Positions 1 through 10,500 of a stretch of 64,000 nt of DNA are shown here, piece by piece. The notes under the pieces were generated by a model. It was given only the letters and a program-made list of their open reading frames with translations. It had not been told where the DNA came from and did not search any database. The position numbers were made by a program, and so were the translations under genes. Position 1 is the stretch's first letter. Each line of letters begins with the position of its first letter. Location of the stretch: positions 13,114 through 77,113 of the forward strand of contig CAZGPG010000018.1 of the NCBI GenBank assembly GCA_964527735.1. Reading direction: 5' to 3'. This DNA is from JBEBVQ01 sp964527735. GTDB taxonomy: Bacteria > Bacteroidota > Bacteroidia > Chitinophagales > Chitinophagaceae.

Positions 1-483
1 GTAGTCCGGTACGGGGAATCCGTACAGCTCCATGCGGAAGGAGCGGATCATTATGTATGGTCGCCGTTGGATTACCTGAGCCATGCCTATATACAAAGCC
101 CGGTCGCCACACCGGAAGAAACGATCGAATACACCGTGGAAGGCTTCCGCACCGATGGATGCAGCAATACGGCAACAGTACGGATCGGGGTGGATAAGAC
201 GGTGCATGATTTTATCCCAACCGCCTTTACACCTAATGGCGACGGGAAAAATGATGTATTCCGTGTGGCCAACCTCACGACACAGAAGCTGCTGGAGTTC
301 CGGGTGTTCAACCGCTGGGGCGAAGAAGTGTTTGCCACATCGGATAAAACACAGGGATGGGATGGTACCTGGAAGGGCGAGCCGCAGGCGAGCGGCACCT
401 ATACTTACCTGGTACGCATGATCTACCCGGATAACCCGCTAAAAGTAAAAATGTACACCGGGAGTGTGATGCTGATCAGATAA
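1..483 (+). CDS. T9SS type B cargo protein, C-terminal part (5' end outside window)
   Basis: The frame is open from base 1, so this is the 3' part of a longer gene; an apparent TTG start at 67 is only an internal codon. About 160 residues remain. A short stretch resembling the end of a PKD/Ig-like domain (VQLHAEGADHYVWSP) is followed by the hallmark gliding-motility C-terminal domain: FIPTAFTPNGDGKNDVF, FNRWGEEVF, GWDGTWKG, then GTYTYLV and a final MLIR. In Bacteroidota this type B domain directs Sec-exported proteins through the type IX secretion machinery. It is followed 53 bases later by another cargo gene on the same strand. The function of the missing part cannot be judged. Confidence 0.93.
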   Translation, partial: VVRYGESVQLHAEGADHYVWSPLDYLSHAYIQSPVATPEETIEYTVEGFRTDGCSNTATVRIGVDKTVHDFIPTAFTPNGDGKNDVFRVANLTTQKLLEFRVFNRWGEEVFATSDKTQGWDGTWKGEPQASGTYTYLVRMIYPDNPLKVKMYTGSVMLIR

Positions 484-536
484 TTGCATTTAAAACTGTT
501 TTTAAAAATTTCATTTAACCCCAAAAACAAACGACA

Positions 537-2486
537 ATGACCAGTAAAATTTACTTCCGTTTTTTGCTCGCAGCGGCGATGAGTATCGCTGTAATCGGGC
601 TCCAGCACGTGCATGCCCAGCAATGGGTACATGTAGGGCAACCGGGATTTTCACCTTCGGGCGCAGGCGCGAGTGTTTATCAGCGGCTCATTATTGATGA
701 GCACAATACCCTGTACGTTGCTTTTTCCGATGAGGGGCAGGGCTTAAACAATGGGATGGGCACGGTTATGAGGTATGAGGGCAGTACGTGGGTGCCAATT
801 GGAACTCCGGGATTTACGCCGGGCTTGTCGAAGCACAGTTCTTTTGCACTCGGACGTGGAGATACGATCTATTATTCATTTGCTGACGGTACCTCTACCG
901 GTTTCTCACGTGGAAGGGTAATGCGATATGATGGCAACTCATGGGATTTCATGGGTGATGTCCTGACGGTATCCCAATGTCAGCATTCCAATGTTGTGGT
1001 GCAACGGGATGGTACTGTTTATTTCGGGTCGGTGGATGTAGGAGCCGGTGGTTTTGTAGATGGTGCAATGGTTGTAAAAAGATATAATGGTAACTCCTGG
1101 GTAACGGTTGGCAGTACACATCCCGTCAGTGACACGGGCAAGGTGACTGTGGGATACTTGGCGATAGATCGAAATGATACGTTGTGGGCAGCTTATGGAG
1201 TGACCAATTATAATGGCACAAACCACAGAATAATCGTTAAAAAATTTGATGGTACCGATTGGATAACAGTGGGGAGCCCTTTCCTTGCCGGAGCTACAAT
1301 AACACCCGGGCCACAACCGATTATATGGGGTGGTGACGGTATGCATCTTGCATTTGATCATAATAATGTTCCCTATATCGCTTATTCTGCCAACTTTATG
1401 GGACCCCCCAATATTTCCGTACACAGGTTTGACGGAACAGGCTGGGCATTGGTTGGACCGGAACATTTTACGAAAACAATTCCCGCTCCGGCAATGGGAA
1501 CGGTAGTGATGGCCTCACTTGCATTCGACCGTTCTAACAATCCTTACATTGCCTTTTCTGACCAGACGCAAGGCTACAAGCCCTATGTTATGAAATGGAA
1601 TGGCACTGTATGGGATTCTCTTGCTTTTGGAGTACCCGGCTTTATCGGTTATGCCCATTATATGTCTTTGGCTTTTGATGGTAACGACAACCCTTATTTT
1701 GCCTTTTATGATGCTATAAACGGAGGCATGACCAGTGTCATGACATACACTGTCTGCGAAGCATCCGAATTGTCCACTGTTACAGCTTCTTCTACAGACA
1801 TATGCCTTGGGGACACGGTGATGCTTACCGTTACCGGCACTTTGCACGACGCTACCGGCTGGGAATGGTATGAAGGCAGTTGCGGCGGTACGGTAGCCGG
1901 AAGCGGTGACACTTTGTATGTATCTCCCACCGACACCACTACTTACTATGTGCGCGGTATGGGCGCCTGTGTGGTATCCGGCCCCTGCGCATCTGTGACA
2001 GTAAATGTAACGGATGTACCGAAACCCACATTCGGGGCTGATGGAGACACTTTAGTTTCTTCCGCACCCGAAGGCAATCAATGGTACCTTGATGGTGAGC
2101 CGATCCCCGGCGCTACCGGTCAGAAGCATGGTATGACCAAAACCGGCGCCTATTCTGTAAAAGTGACCGTAGGCCCGTGCAGCGCGGAATCTGACCCGCA
2201 GGATTTGATACCCACCGGTATTTCCGTTTCGGGAACCGCAAATCAGATCCGTGTGTTCCCGGTGCCGTTCATGCATGCCATACAGGTGTACATCGACGGG
2301 GATGCACATAATATGGATCAGTGGAAGCTGCAGGTTACCGACCAGGTTGGCAGGACGGTATATGCACAAAATGTACTGACACGGCAAAACCAGATTAACC
2401 TCTCGCATCTCGCGCAGGGTGTGTACGTCATCCATGTGCATACAGGCGCCGGCGGGAGTAAAGTGTATAAAGTAGTAAAACAGTAG
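537..2486 (+). CDS. Secreted propeller-like protein with T9SS type A sorting domain
   Basis: 649 residues. The N-terminus is a clear Sec signal peptide (about residues 1-28, ending HVHAQ). Residues about 30-400 hold repeats of roughly 55-60 residues with a recurring pattern of the form 'R-Y-(D/E)-G-x-x-W-x-x-(I/V)-G' (RYEGSTWVPIG, RYDGNSWDFMG, RYNGNSWVTVG), each with a strand such as 'YIAFSD', which suggests a beta-propeller. Residues about 410-560 look like two Ig-like modules (VCLGDTVMLTV-type strand; WYLDGEPIPGATG). The last 80 residues form a type A sorting domain (VFPVPF ... GRTVYAQ ... LAQGVYVIHV ... KVVKQ). A surface or secreted location is expected; ligand or activity is unknown. A good terminator follows at once. 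Confidence 0.9.
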   Translation: MTSKIYFRFLLAAAMSIAVIGLQHVHAQQWVHVGQPGFSPSGAGASVYQRLIIDEHNTLYVAFSDEGQGLNNGMGTVMRYEGSTWVPIGTPGFTPGLSKHSSFALGRGDTIYYSFADGTSTGFSRGRVMRYDGNSWDFMGDVLTVSQCQHSNVVVQRDGTVYFGSVDVGAGGFVDGAMVVKRYNGNSWVTVGSTHPVSDTGKVTVGYLAIDRNDTLWAAYGVTNYNGTNHRIIVKKFDGTDWITVGSPFLAGATITPGPQPIIWGGDGMHLAFDHNNVPYIAYSANFMGPPNISVHRFDGTGWALVGPEHFTKTIPAPAMGTVVMASLAFDRSNNPYIAFSDQTQGYKPYVMKWNGTVWDSLAFGVPGFIGYAHYMSLAFDGNDNPYFAFYDAINGGMTSVMTYTVCEASELSTVTASSTDICLGDTVMLTVTGTLHDATGWEWYEGSCGGTVAGSGDTLYVSPTDTTTYYVRGMGACVVSGPCASVTVNVTDVPKPTFGADGDTLVSSAPEGNQWYLDGEPIPGATGQKHGMTKTGAYSVKVTVGPCSAESDPQDLIPTGISVSGTANQIRVFPVPFMHAIQVYIDGDAHNMDQWKLQVTDQVGRTVYAQNVLTRQNQINLSHLAQGVYVIHVHTGAGGSKVYKVVKQ

Positions 2487-2495
2487 TGAATAGTT

Positions 2496-2534
2496 CCTGC
2501 TTCAACCAGGTCTAAAGGTTGGAGCAGGCTTTTT
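2496..2534 (+). terminator. Rho-independent terminator after the propeller protein gene
   Basis: A 12-bp stem (2496-2507 with 2517-2528, one G-U pair) with a 9-base loop is followed by CTTTTTA. It lies 10 bases after the stop codon at 2486, so it most likely ends that transcript and separates it from the next cargo gene. Confidence 0.8.
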
Positions 2535-2553
2535 ACGCGGTCAAAACAATATG

Positions 2554-2689
2554 TGGTGCAATTCAAATCTTCGCTATGCAAAAACTGAATTTTACTCCGA
2601 CGGGCTCAGCAACCGACATTAAAAGACGGTCATTGAGCCCGTCGAAATGAATATCTTGAAAAATGGAAGCGAAGATTTGAATTGCACCC
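2554..2689. mobile_element. MITE-like element with 22-bp inverted ends and 9-bp target duplication
   Basis: 136 bp with no open reading frame of note. The ends are inverted repeats matching at 21 of 22 positions; the shared core is GGTGCAATTCAAATCTTCGC, continuing by one T. Directly outside both ends lies the same 9-mer AACAATATG (2545-2553 and 2690-2698), as expected of a target-site duplication. Inside is a second palindrome, GACGGGCTCA/TGAGCCCGTC, plus ACCG/CGGT, so the whole element can fold into a long hairpin. The inner motif recalls the TTGAGCC(T/C)GTCGAAATG repeats I know from intergenic regions of this group. No transposase is present, so movement would need one supplied in trans. 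Confidence 0.82.
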
Positions 2690-2715
2690 AACAATATGCC
2701 AAAATATAATATGTT

Positions 2716-3630
2716 ATGAGGACGTTCCTGTTTTTGTTGTTTATTGTCTGCTTTTCCCGGACAATCTCTGCCCAGACGGTCTTTGCGCCGCTGGGAGCGA
2801 AGTGGTATTTTCATGGAGAGAGCAGCCCGACAGCCGGGGCGGATACACGTTACTGTCTCTCGGAGGTAGAAAAGGATACAGTATTGCTGGGAATGGCGTG
2901 TACAAAAATTATCACCACCTGCTACAATTATCACCAGGCATATATTGATACGTTCACGCAAGATCCTTTTTATACCTACACGTCCGGCGATACGGTATTT
3001 TATTATAATGATGAGTTTGTACGTTTTTTGCCGTTGTATATTTTTAATGTGGCTCCTGGTGATACCATTGCCTACCATATTCCCTCGGCGGCATATTCCT
3101 CATCCGATACCTTGTTCCGTGTAATTGTTGATAGCGTTACAATGTTGCATATTAATGGGGAGAGTTTGAAATGGGTGTGGACGACAAATCTGGATGATTT
3201 CTGGTTTCGTGGTAGTTATACAGAGCGGTTAGGTGCTGTTTCTGGGGCGGCATTAATGGGACATGAATATACTACCTCTGTTTTAGGTCCACGGGGTTTG
3301 CGTTGTTATTCTGACAACCTGATTGTCTATCAGCATAATACCACCATACCATGCAATTATTTGCCTACTGGAATTGCAGATACTCCAGATCTTTTAAAGA
3401 ATATAGTTGTTTATCCGAATCCCACTGGGGAAATGCTCTATTTTACTTTCTCTGCCGGAAACGTAACGGTAAAATTGACGGATTTTAATGGTCGCATTCT
3501 GGAAGAACAATTTATTGAAGGATCATTAACAGCCACATTTAATGTACAGAATTATAGTCCTGGGATATATCTCTACCATGTAATTACGCATGATAGTGTT
3601 TATACCGGGAAGGTATTGGTTCGTAAATGA
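2716..3630 (+). CDS. Small secreted protein with T9SS type A sorting domain
   Basis: 304 residues. Signal peptide about 1-20 (MRTFLFLLFIVCFSRTISAQ). The central part (about 20-215) is not one I recognise; it is rich in aromatic residues and has several Cys (CTKIITTCYNY, LRCYSD, IPCNY) typical of extracytoplasmic proteins. The final 85 residues form a type A sorting domain (VVYPNPTGEML ... VKLTDFNGRI ... YSPGIYLYHVI ... GKVLVRK). That domain is strikingly like the one of the protease gene that follows, so the two probably share a sorting-domain ancestor. The central codons are more AT-rich than in most neighbours. It starts 18 bases after the right target duplication of the MITE-like element. 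Confidence 0.85.
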   Translation: MRTFLFLLFIVCFSRTISAQTVFAPLGAKWYFHGESSPTAGADTRYCLSEVEKDTVLLGMACTKIITTCYNYHQAYIDTFTQDPFYTYTSGDTVFYYNDEFVRFLPLYIFNVAPGDTIAYHIPSAAYSSSDTLFRVIVDSVTMLHINGESLKWVWTTNLDDFWFRGSYTERLGAVSGAALMGHEYTTSVLGPRGLRCYSDNLIVYQHNTTIPCNYLPTGIADTPDLLKNIVVYPNPTGEMLYFTFSAGNVTVKLTDFNGRILEEQFIEGSLTATFNVQNYSPGIYLYHVITHDSVYTGKVLVRK

Positions 3631-3715
3631 TCGTCGTAGAGTCGGTATACAATAATAATCTTATCATAATGATTTCATGTATAAATTTTTATTGATAATC
3701 ATAAAAACATGTTTT

Positions 3716-6700
3716 ATGAAAACATATCACAGGCATTACCTTCCCTTATTGTTTAAGAGCATTTTGATGTTTTTATTATTAATAGTTCTTTGTACAAATG
3801 TAGATGCACAGGATACTACCGAATCCTACTTGTATGTCAGACTTATGCACGAGGATACAAAACCAGACCCTTTAGACAGTACACGTTCACAAAACGAAGA
3901 TTTAAATGATATTTTTGATTCCTTTGGAGTATTTCTGTATGAACAATCCTTTCCGGGTGCAAAACGAGCAGATGTAAGTAGTATATATCACATATATTGT
4001 AGTGGTAATAAAGATAGCTTGAAGACCGAGTTGGAAAATATTGGATTGTTTGATACTGTTGAAAAGGCTTATTACTATATTGCCGGATGTACCAATCCGC
4101 ATCCACCGGTAGACGACTATATTATTGCAAATAATATAAGAAATAATTATGCGTTGGAGATGATTGAGGCCAATTGTGCATGGAGCATAACTACAGGCAA
4201 TCCCGATGTTATTGTTGGTGTTGTAGATACAGAATTTGATACAGAACATCCTGATTTGCAAGGGAAAATCGTTTCCATATTAGATCCTGATCCCTCAATA
4301 ACTAGCGTTGTTCATGGTACAAGGGTTATTGGTTGTATGACTGCAAATACGCATAATGGTATCGGGATTGCCTCTATTGGATATAAAACTAAAGTTGTTG
4401 GATATAGGGTGCCGACTACTACCGGTTTTGGTAATCCTTGGCCTGCAATTTGGAGTGCTTATTTAAATGGAGAGAAGATTATTAATATAAGTTGGTATGG
4501 AGATATTGGGCCCGCGGCTCAAATAGAAGAGATGACAGAAAACGGTACTGTGTTGGTGTTTTGTGCTGGCAATGACAATAATGATGAATATCATAAACAC
4601 TATGCAGATATACCTGGTGTAATTATTGTTAGCGGTGTTGCGGCAGATAATAAGCATGGTTCTACTCCTAATCAGGCACATAATCAATTTGTAGACTTGT
4701 GTGCACCTTCTGTTAATGTAACTACTACTCAATTGCATAATGTAGGAGATGGATATGGGAGCAGTACAGGTACATCCATTGCAGCTCCTCTTGTTTCTGG
4801 TACTATCAGTTTAATGCTATCCGTCAATCCCTGCCTCAGCCCCGCGGAGATAGAGGAAATATTGAAAGCAACGGCAGATCCGATTGATGACGCACATCTT
4901 TTTCCTGGCCAATTAGGTGCCGGGCGTCTGAATGCCTACCGGGCCGTAGAAATGGCCCTGGAATATACCTGCATGGAAATTACCAAAGTGGGCATTAATA
5001 CAAAGTGCCGTCCGGGTGAGAGTACAAATAGCATAGACCCCAAGCTGGTACCTGTTATTGCAAATGGTACACCACCATATACATACAGATGGGATCCGAT
5101 TATGGATGGTGACCCCAACGGAAACAATACAGAACTGGATGATTACGAGATCGCAGAGCCTACCATTATCACATCCTCAAATAATCATCTGGCCTATTAT
5201 CAGCTAACGGTTACTGATGCAAGCACGATACAAAAAAGAGCTACCCATATTGTCCGTATACAATTGCAGTCAGCCGGCTACGACCTGGCGATGCGGGATT
5301 CAGATGTGGATATGCTGGATGAGCCTAATATGCAGGCAAGCCTGGATCCCACTCAATGGAATATCTGGCTAAGCCCGGATGTATGGAATCAGTTAGATGA
5401 TTCATACGTCACAGGGCATCAAAATCCTCTATATTCTACTACTGACCCCAATTATGCCTATGTCCGTGTAAAGAATGTTGGCTGTGCTCCTTCTCCGGCT
5501 AATGTACCGCTAAAGTTATATTGGGCGCTCGCTTCAACCGGTGAGGAGTGGCCAAGGGATTGGCTGGGGAACTCTACTGTTGGACCCAATAATGAAGTCG
5601 GTGGCGGAATTATCACTACAACGCCACTGTATATTCCGTCTCTTGATCCGGGACAGGAACATGTGGATAATCACGAATGGTATCCTCCTGATCCGCAACT
5701 TTATGATCCCAGGGTACATACCCTGGATGTATGCTTGCTGGCACGGATTGAAGAAGATGTTACTCCTCCTTATGGAATGACCTTCCCGGAAGGAAGAAGT
5801 ACAACAGAGAATGTCAGGAGTAATAATAATATTGTTACCCGTAATATGAATATGTACAACCTGGGAAGAACCGGTTCCAGCCAAGTTGTGGTCGGTAATA
5901 CCGGTATTAATGAGCGGGCGTTTAGCATTGAATTTATTACAGAGCAAGCCCTTCGCGGCGTTTATGCCAATGGCCTGGCTGACTATCTGGATGCTACCAT
6001 CTATTTGGGTGAAGACTTATATGACATATGGCAAAATGGTGGAGGACTGGGGAATTTTATACCGGGCAGCGCTGAACAATATACAGTCAAATGGGATCCT
6101 TCCACATCTTTCCGGCTGGATAACATAGTGCTGGATACAGCCGTAAGATTCCCGATCAGGATCAAACTCCATGCAAAATATGACACTGAAATCCCCGATT
6201 CTGTTATCGGCCAGCTTGTACACTTCCGCCAGCTTATTTTAGATACACTGGGCGGATATGAAGTATATGGTAATGTTACGTTTTCCATAGACTTCCGGCC
6301 GAATGACCCGGCGCCCAAGGGGGTGTTGTTTGTAACGGAGATCGGTAACGGTCCTTCTGCCACAAATTGTGAATATATAGAGATCATGGTAGCCAATTGT
6401 GGCAATGACCAGTCGGATTTTGTGGATATACGTGGATGGATATTGGATGATGACGGTGGGAATTTTGGTACAGGTATTGGAGGCGGTCATTACAGACTTT
6501 CCTATGATAGTTTATGGGCCAAAGTGCCTGTAGGATCTATTTTAGCCATTTATAATTCTGCGGATAATTGTTATCAATTACCGACCTCGTTTATGATTGA
6601 TACAACAATGGAAGGATATCCTGTTTATTGGATACCAGCCTCCACTGGTTATGATACTGCGAATACCCATTTGGATATTGCTTGGACCTATCCTGTATCT

Positions 6701-7426
6701 TGGGCGAACGGGTTATATTGCGGATCTATTCACTATCCATATTTGGAGTATAATACTTTGGTTTATTATTGGCCTGTTGTGGGTTTGGATGATGGGGCTG
6801 ATGCTTTTCAGGTTAGGTGTCCAGGTTGTACATATGAAGATTATCATGAGCCACCATTTTACCATGGTATTGGTTACGGTATGTCAAGTTCCAACAGCAT
6901 CCCCCCGGATTATGCCAGCTTGGGAGGTCCTGTGATTCCTGGCTCAGGAAGTGGATACCGGTATATCTTTGGTGGTAGCACGGAAGCCGATCTTGGGGAC
7001 ACCTCCGCTTGGATCAGAATGATTTCGCAGCCTGGTGGTTCACCTGTAGGGACGTTAGGATACGTTGGTGCTTTTCACCAGAAGGTGCTTGATCGTGAAT
7101 TGAATCTACCTTGTTGCGGTGCTATGCCTCCATTGCGGAGAGCTCCGGAACAAGAGGATGGAGCTGCGGAAGATAACAACATGGTTGTTCCGCAGAAGGT
7201 ATCTGTTTATCCCAACCCTGCCAGCGACGAGCTTTATTTTCTGTTCCCTCCGGGTGATGTGATTATAAAACTGACAGACATCAGCGGGCGTACTGCAGAT
7301 GTACAAATGATTAATGGCAACAGCAAAGCCATATTCAATGTACGACATTATACACCTGGGATATATCTCTACCAAATAGTGACCAACGATGAAATTTATA
7401 CCGGAAGAGTTCTTATTGGAGATTAA
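3716..7426 (+). CDS. Subtilisin-like (S8) serine protease with T9SS type A sorting domain
   Basis: 1236 residues from the ATG at 3716; an upstream start at 3677 is possible but would place a second hydrophobic stretch before the signal peptide (about 1-32, ending NVDAQ). The S8 catalytic domain covers about residues 130-420: Asp171 in VVDTEFDTEHPDL (the usual DTG is DTE here), His200 in VVHGTRVIG, oxyanion Asn286 in CAGNDNND and Ser354 in GTSIAAPLVSG. The active site is therefore complete. The middle (about 430-860) is unassigned; about 865-960 resembles a lamin-tail-like domain (EIGNG ... EYIEIMVANCG ... IRGWILDDDGG). The end is a type A sorting domain (VYPNPASDELYF ... YTPGIYLYQIV). It probably acts outside the cell. 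The catalytic part is clearly more AT-rich than the C-terminal part. Confidence 0.93.
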   Translation: MKTYHRHYLPLLFKSILMFLLLIVLCTNVDAQDTTESYLYVRLMHEDTKPDPLDSTRSQNEDLNDIFDSFGVFLYEQSFPGAKRADVSSIYHIYCSGNKDSLKTELENIGLFDTVEKAYYYIAGCTNPHPPVDDYIIANNIRNNYALEMIEANCAWSITTGNPDVIVGVVDTEFDTEHPDLQGKIVSILDPDPSITSVVHGTRVIGCMTANTHNGIGIASIGYKTKVVGYRVPTTTGFGNPWPAIWSAYLNGEKIINISWYGDIGPAAQIEEMTENGTVLVFCAGNDNNDEYHKHYADIPGVIIVSGVAADNKHGSTPNQAHNQFVDLCAPSVNVTTTQLHNVGDGYGSSTGTSIAAPLVSGTISLMLSVNPCLSPAEIEEILKATADPIDDAHLFPGQLGAGRLNAYRAVEMALEYTCMEITKVGINTKCRPGESTNSIDPKLVPVIANGTPPYTYRWDPIMDGDPNGNNTELDDYEIAEPTIITSSNNHLAYYQLTVTDASTIQKRATHIVRIQLQSAGYDLAMRDSDVDMLDEPNMQASLDPTQWNIWLSPDVWNQLDDSYVTGHQNPLYSTTDPNYAYVRVKNVGCAPSPANVPLKLYWALASTGEEWPRDWLGNSTVGPNNEVGGGIITTTPLYIPSLDPGQEHVDNHEWYPPDPQLYDPRVHTLDVCLLARIEEDVTPPYGMTFPEGRSTTENVRSNNNIVTRNMNMYNLGRTGSSQVVVGNTGINERAFSIEFITEQALRGVYANGLADYLDATIYLGEDLYDIWQNGGGLGNFIPGSAEQYTVKWDPSTSFRLDNIVLDTAVRFPIRIKLHAKYDTEIPDSVIGQLVHFRQLILDTLGGYEVYGNVTFSIDFRPNDPAPKGVLFVTEIGNGPSATNCEYIEIMVANCGNDQSDFVDIRGWILDDDGGNFGTGIGGGHYRLSYDSLWAKVPVGSILAIYNSADNCYQLPTSFMIDTTMEGYPVYWIPASTGYDTANTHLDIAWTYPVSWANGLYCGSIHYPYLEYNTLVYYWPVVGLDDGADAFQVRCPGCTYEDYHEPPFYHGIGYGMSSSNSIPPDYASLGGPVIPGSGSGYRYIFGGSTEADLGDTSAWIRMISQPGGSPVGTLGYVGAFHQKVLDRELNLPCCGAMPPLRRAPEQEDGAAEDNNMVVPQKVSVYPNPASDELYFLFPPGDVIIKLTDISGRTADVQMINGNSKAIFNVRHYTPGIYLYQIVTNDEIYTGRVLIGD

Positions 7427-7558
7427 CGCTCCCTGATAGAATATTCAACGTTGCGGACGTAATTATTGAGCGCCAAACGTCATAATGTGGGAGCATTATG
7501 GCAAGCGTATATGAAGCATGGCTATATACCAGTGTTAACCTATAAACAGTTGAGCATT

Positions 7559-10500
7559 ATGAAAACAGTACTATTGGCAGTGTTTGCCGCGATGACTTTG
7601 ATGAGTGAAGGTATTTGGGCGCAGACGCCGCAGTTTATGACGACAGGAACGTGGACGCGCAATCCGCATCCGTTTGCACAAAATCCGACATCCTCACATC
7701 GGGTGCAGTGGTTGTTTCATCCATCGGATTTTTCTGTGCAGCCGCCTCCGGGCATGATCTCGAAGATATACGTGCTGTCTGCTGATGACGTGGCAGCCGA
7801 TCCGGAATATCAGCACCTCACTATCCGTATGGGCACAACATCCCTGCAGGTGACAGGTTCGTGGATCACACTCGATGACACGGTCTTGTACAATCCCGTT
7901 CATACGTTCACTGGCGGCGCTGCCCAGAACCAGTGGATGGAGCTGACATTGCAGCAGCCATTTTATTACGACGGCGTGTCCAATCTTGTCGTGGAAGCGA
8001 TCCACTATGGCCATTCCAATGGATTCGGTATCCTGCAGGATAACAGTTTTCTCAACCGGCGTACCCATGGTACGGCAACTGCAGCCAATGGTTCTTCTGC
8101 ACCCGGGCTGCTGGCTTTTGGGTTTGATCGTGCGGATCCGGGTCCGCATAACGCGGCGGTGATGGCGGTTACAGCGCCGGTATATGCCTGCCAGGGTAGT
8201 CATGATCTGGAACTGAGGGTGGCCAATTCCGGCAGCAATCAGATCGACAGTGTAGAGATACATTGGGAACTGGACGGCGTACCTCAGCAGCCGGTTGTAT
8301 GGCGCACGCTGATCGATACGGCAGGCAGTGCGGCAGGCCATGAGGCCATCGTGACCGTAGGGAGCATTACGCTGGGCACTGTTCCGCGTACCGTGAAAGC
8401 ATGGACAGCATTACCCAACGGACAACCTGATGCATTCAACCAGGATGATACCCTTTTGACTCAGGTTGCTGCATCCCTGTCGGGCGCCTATACCATTGGT
8501 GGCGCTGCTCCGGACTTTGCAGACATTGGCGCTGCTGCCGAAGCGCTGAATACATATGGCGTATGCGGGCCGGTTGTGATGAATATCCGTGATGGTCAGT
8601 ACACCAATCAGCGGGCTGTACTGAAAGCAATACACGGAGCCAGTGCAGCCAACCGGATCACTTTTAAATCAGCAAGCAACGATCCGTCGGTGGTTACGCT
8701 GAGCTTTGACGCTCCGCATAATGACACCAACCATATCTTCAGACTGGAGGATGCCTCCTATATAACGATCCGCGACCTGACGCTCACGCCGGTAAATATA
8801 ACCCGGCATAAAGCGATTGAGTTTATGGGTGAGGCTTCATATGATTCCGTGGTTAACTGCCGGATCATTATGCCGGTTACTTCGCCGGTGAATAATCATA
8901 AGACAGGCATATTCGGCAATGGCCTGACCGGCGGAACCGCCTATAATGTGATCGCGGATAATGTTATTGAGAACGGAGGCTTTGGTATTTACTGGTACGC
9001 ATCAAATGCCAACAAGACCTACAACCATGTATTCTCCGGTAATACGATCACCGGGCAGGGCAGTAAAAGTATAGAAACCCGGTACGCAGGCAAACTGACG
9101 ATCACTGATAATATTATAACCGCTGTCCGGAGCGGCGGTACCCATTACGGCATTCAGTGCCAGGATGCAGACAGCGCAGTAAACTTTTCCGGTAACAGCA
9201 TTTATATTAAAGGAGCTGCTTCTTACGGGATTGAACTGAACAATTGCGCTGCAACATCATCCCGGATGCACTATGTAACAGACAACAGGATATATATTGA
9301 TTCGGCCACCGGAGTTACTTATGGTATCCGCAGTCAGACTACCTCGTATGGTCTGTTTCTGAATAATGTGATCAGCGCTTATGGGAATAACAGCACGACA
9401 TATGGGTTATATGGATCAGGAAATAATGTTGCTTATTATCATAATTCCGTCCGGGTGATCGGTACCGGCGCTACCACCACTGCCGCCGGCTATTTCTCAC
9501 ATAATACCGGTACTAATGCCATCATCCGGAACAATATCTTCTGCAATGCCGGTGATATAGGTCTGGGTTTATTCTCCTATTATAGCGGTACGATGGATGC
9601 CGACTACAATAACGTTTATTCCGCCAGTGGCGACTTGTTCCGGAAATCGTCAGGAGGGAATGTTACCTATAGTTCATTGGTGGATTGGCAGGCTGCCAGT
9701 GGCTATGAATTACATTCGATTTCATACGCGCCTGCTTTTTCAGACACGGTGTCCCTGGAGCCGGACCCTGCTGACCCGGCTGTATGGTCTATCCACGGCA
9801 GAGGGGAGCATATAACAGGCGTGCCCACGGATATCAACGGGAATCCGCGCCCGCCTGTCCGTGCTGCGGGCGTACCCGATCTGGGCGCGTATGAATTTGT
9901 GCCCACGTCCGTTCCTCCTGCTGCTGCAGCATTCCCTGCTACTCCTGCTGCGGGAACCACACAGGTGTTTACCTTTGGCAGTGATACGGTTGCCCGTATC
10001 GCCTGGGCGCCATCCGCTGCTGTTCCGGCATCTGTAACGGTACGCCCGTATTCAGGGATACAACCTCCTGGCATAGGCACAGGCAGGTACATGTATTTCT
10101 ATACCGATGTGGAAGCGCCGGCAGGAACTTATAATTACACGATAGATGTACATTACAAAGAGCCCTGGCGCGGCGTGATGGATATTGAAGGAGATATCCG
10201 CCTCGCTAAAAAGAACAGCAGTGTACCCTGGTTCCTGTATGGTGGTACGGCCAGCTCGGTGGACGTAAATGCAAATGTTATTACGGCTGCAGGGCTTACG
10301 GATTTTTCCCTGTTTACCGGTACGGATGCCCTGGTGAACCCGGCCTGTGCCGGCATTCCTGAGCAGGCAGCGGTCACTAACACTCCTGCTATCCTGTGTA
10401 CCGGGGATTCGGTACAGCTTGCGGCCACCGATCCGAATGAGCAGACCGGCGTGAGCGGTTTGGCTTATCAATGGCAGCAGGCGTCATCAGCAACGGGAAC

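Noticed and set aside
2554..2689. A short gene in the inverted-repeat element
   Set aside because: Frames crossing it are interrupted or are extensions of other frames; the symmetry, target duplication and lack of start or domain signals favour a non-coding element.
7466..7558. Longer start (TTG at 7466) for the beta-helix protein
   Set aside because: It adds 31 residues before a perfect signal peptide; secreted proteins should begin at that peptide.
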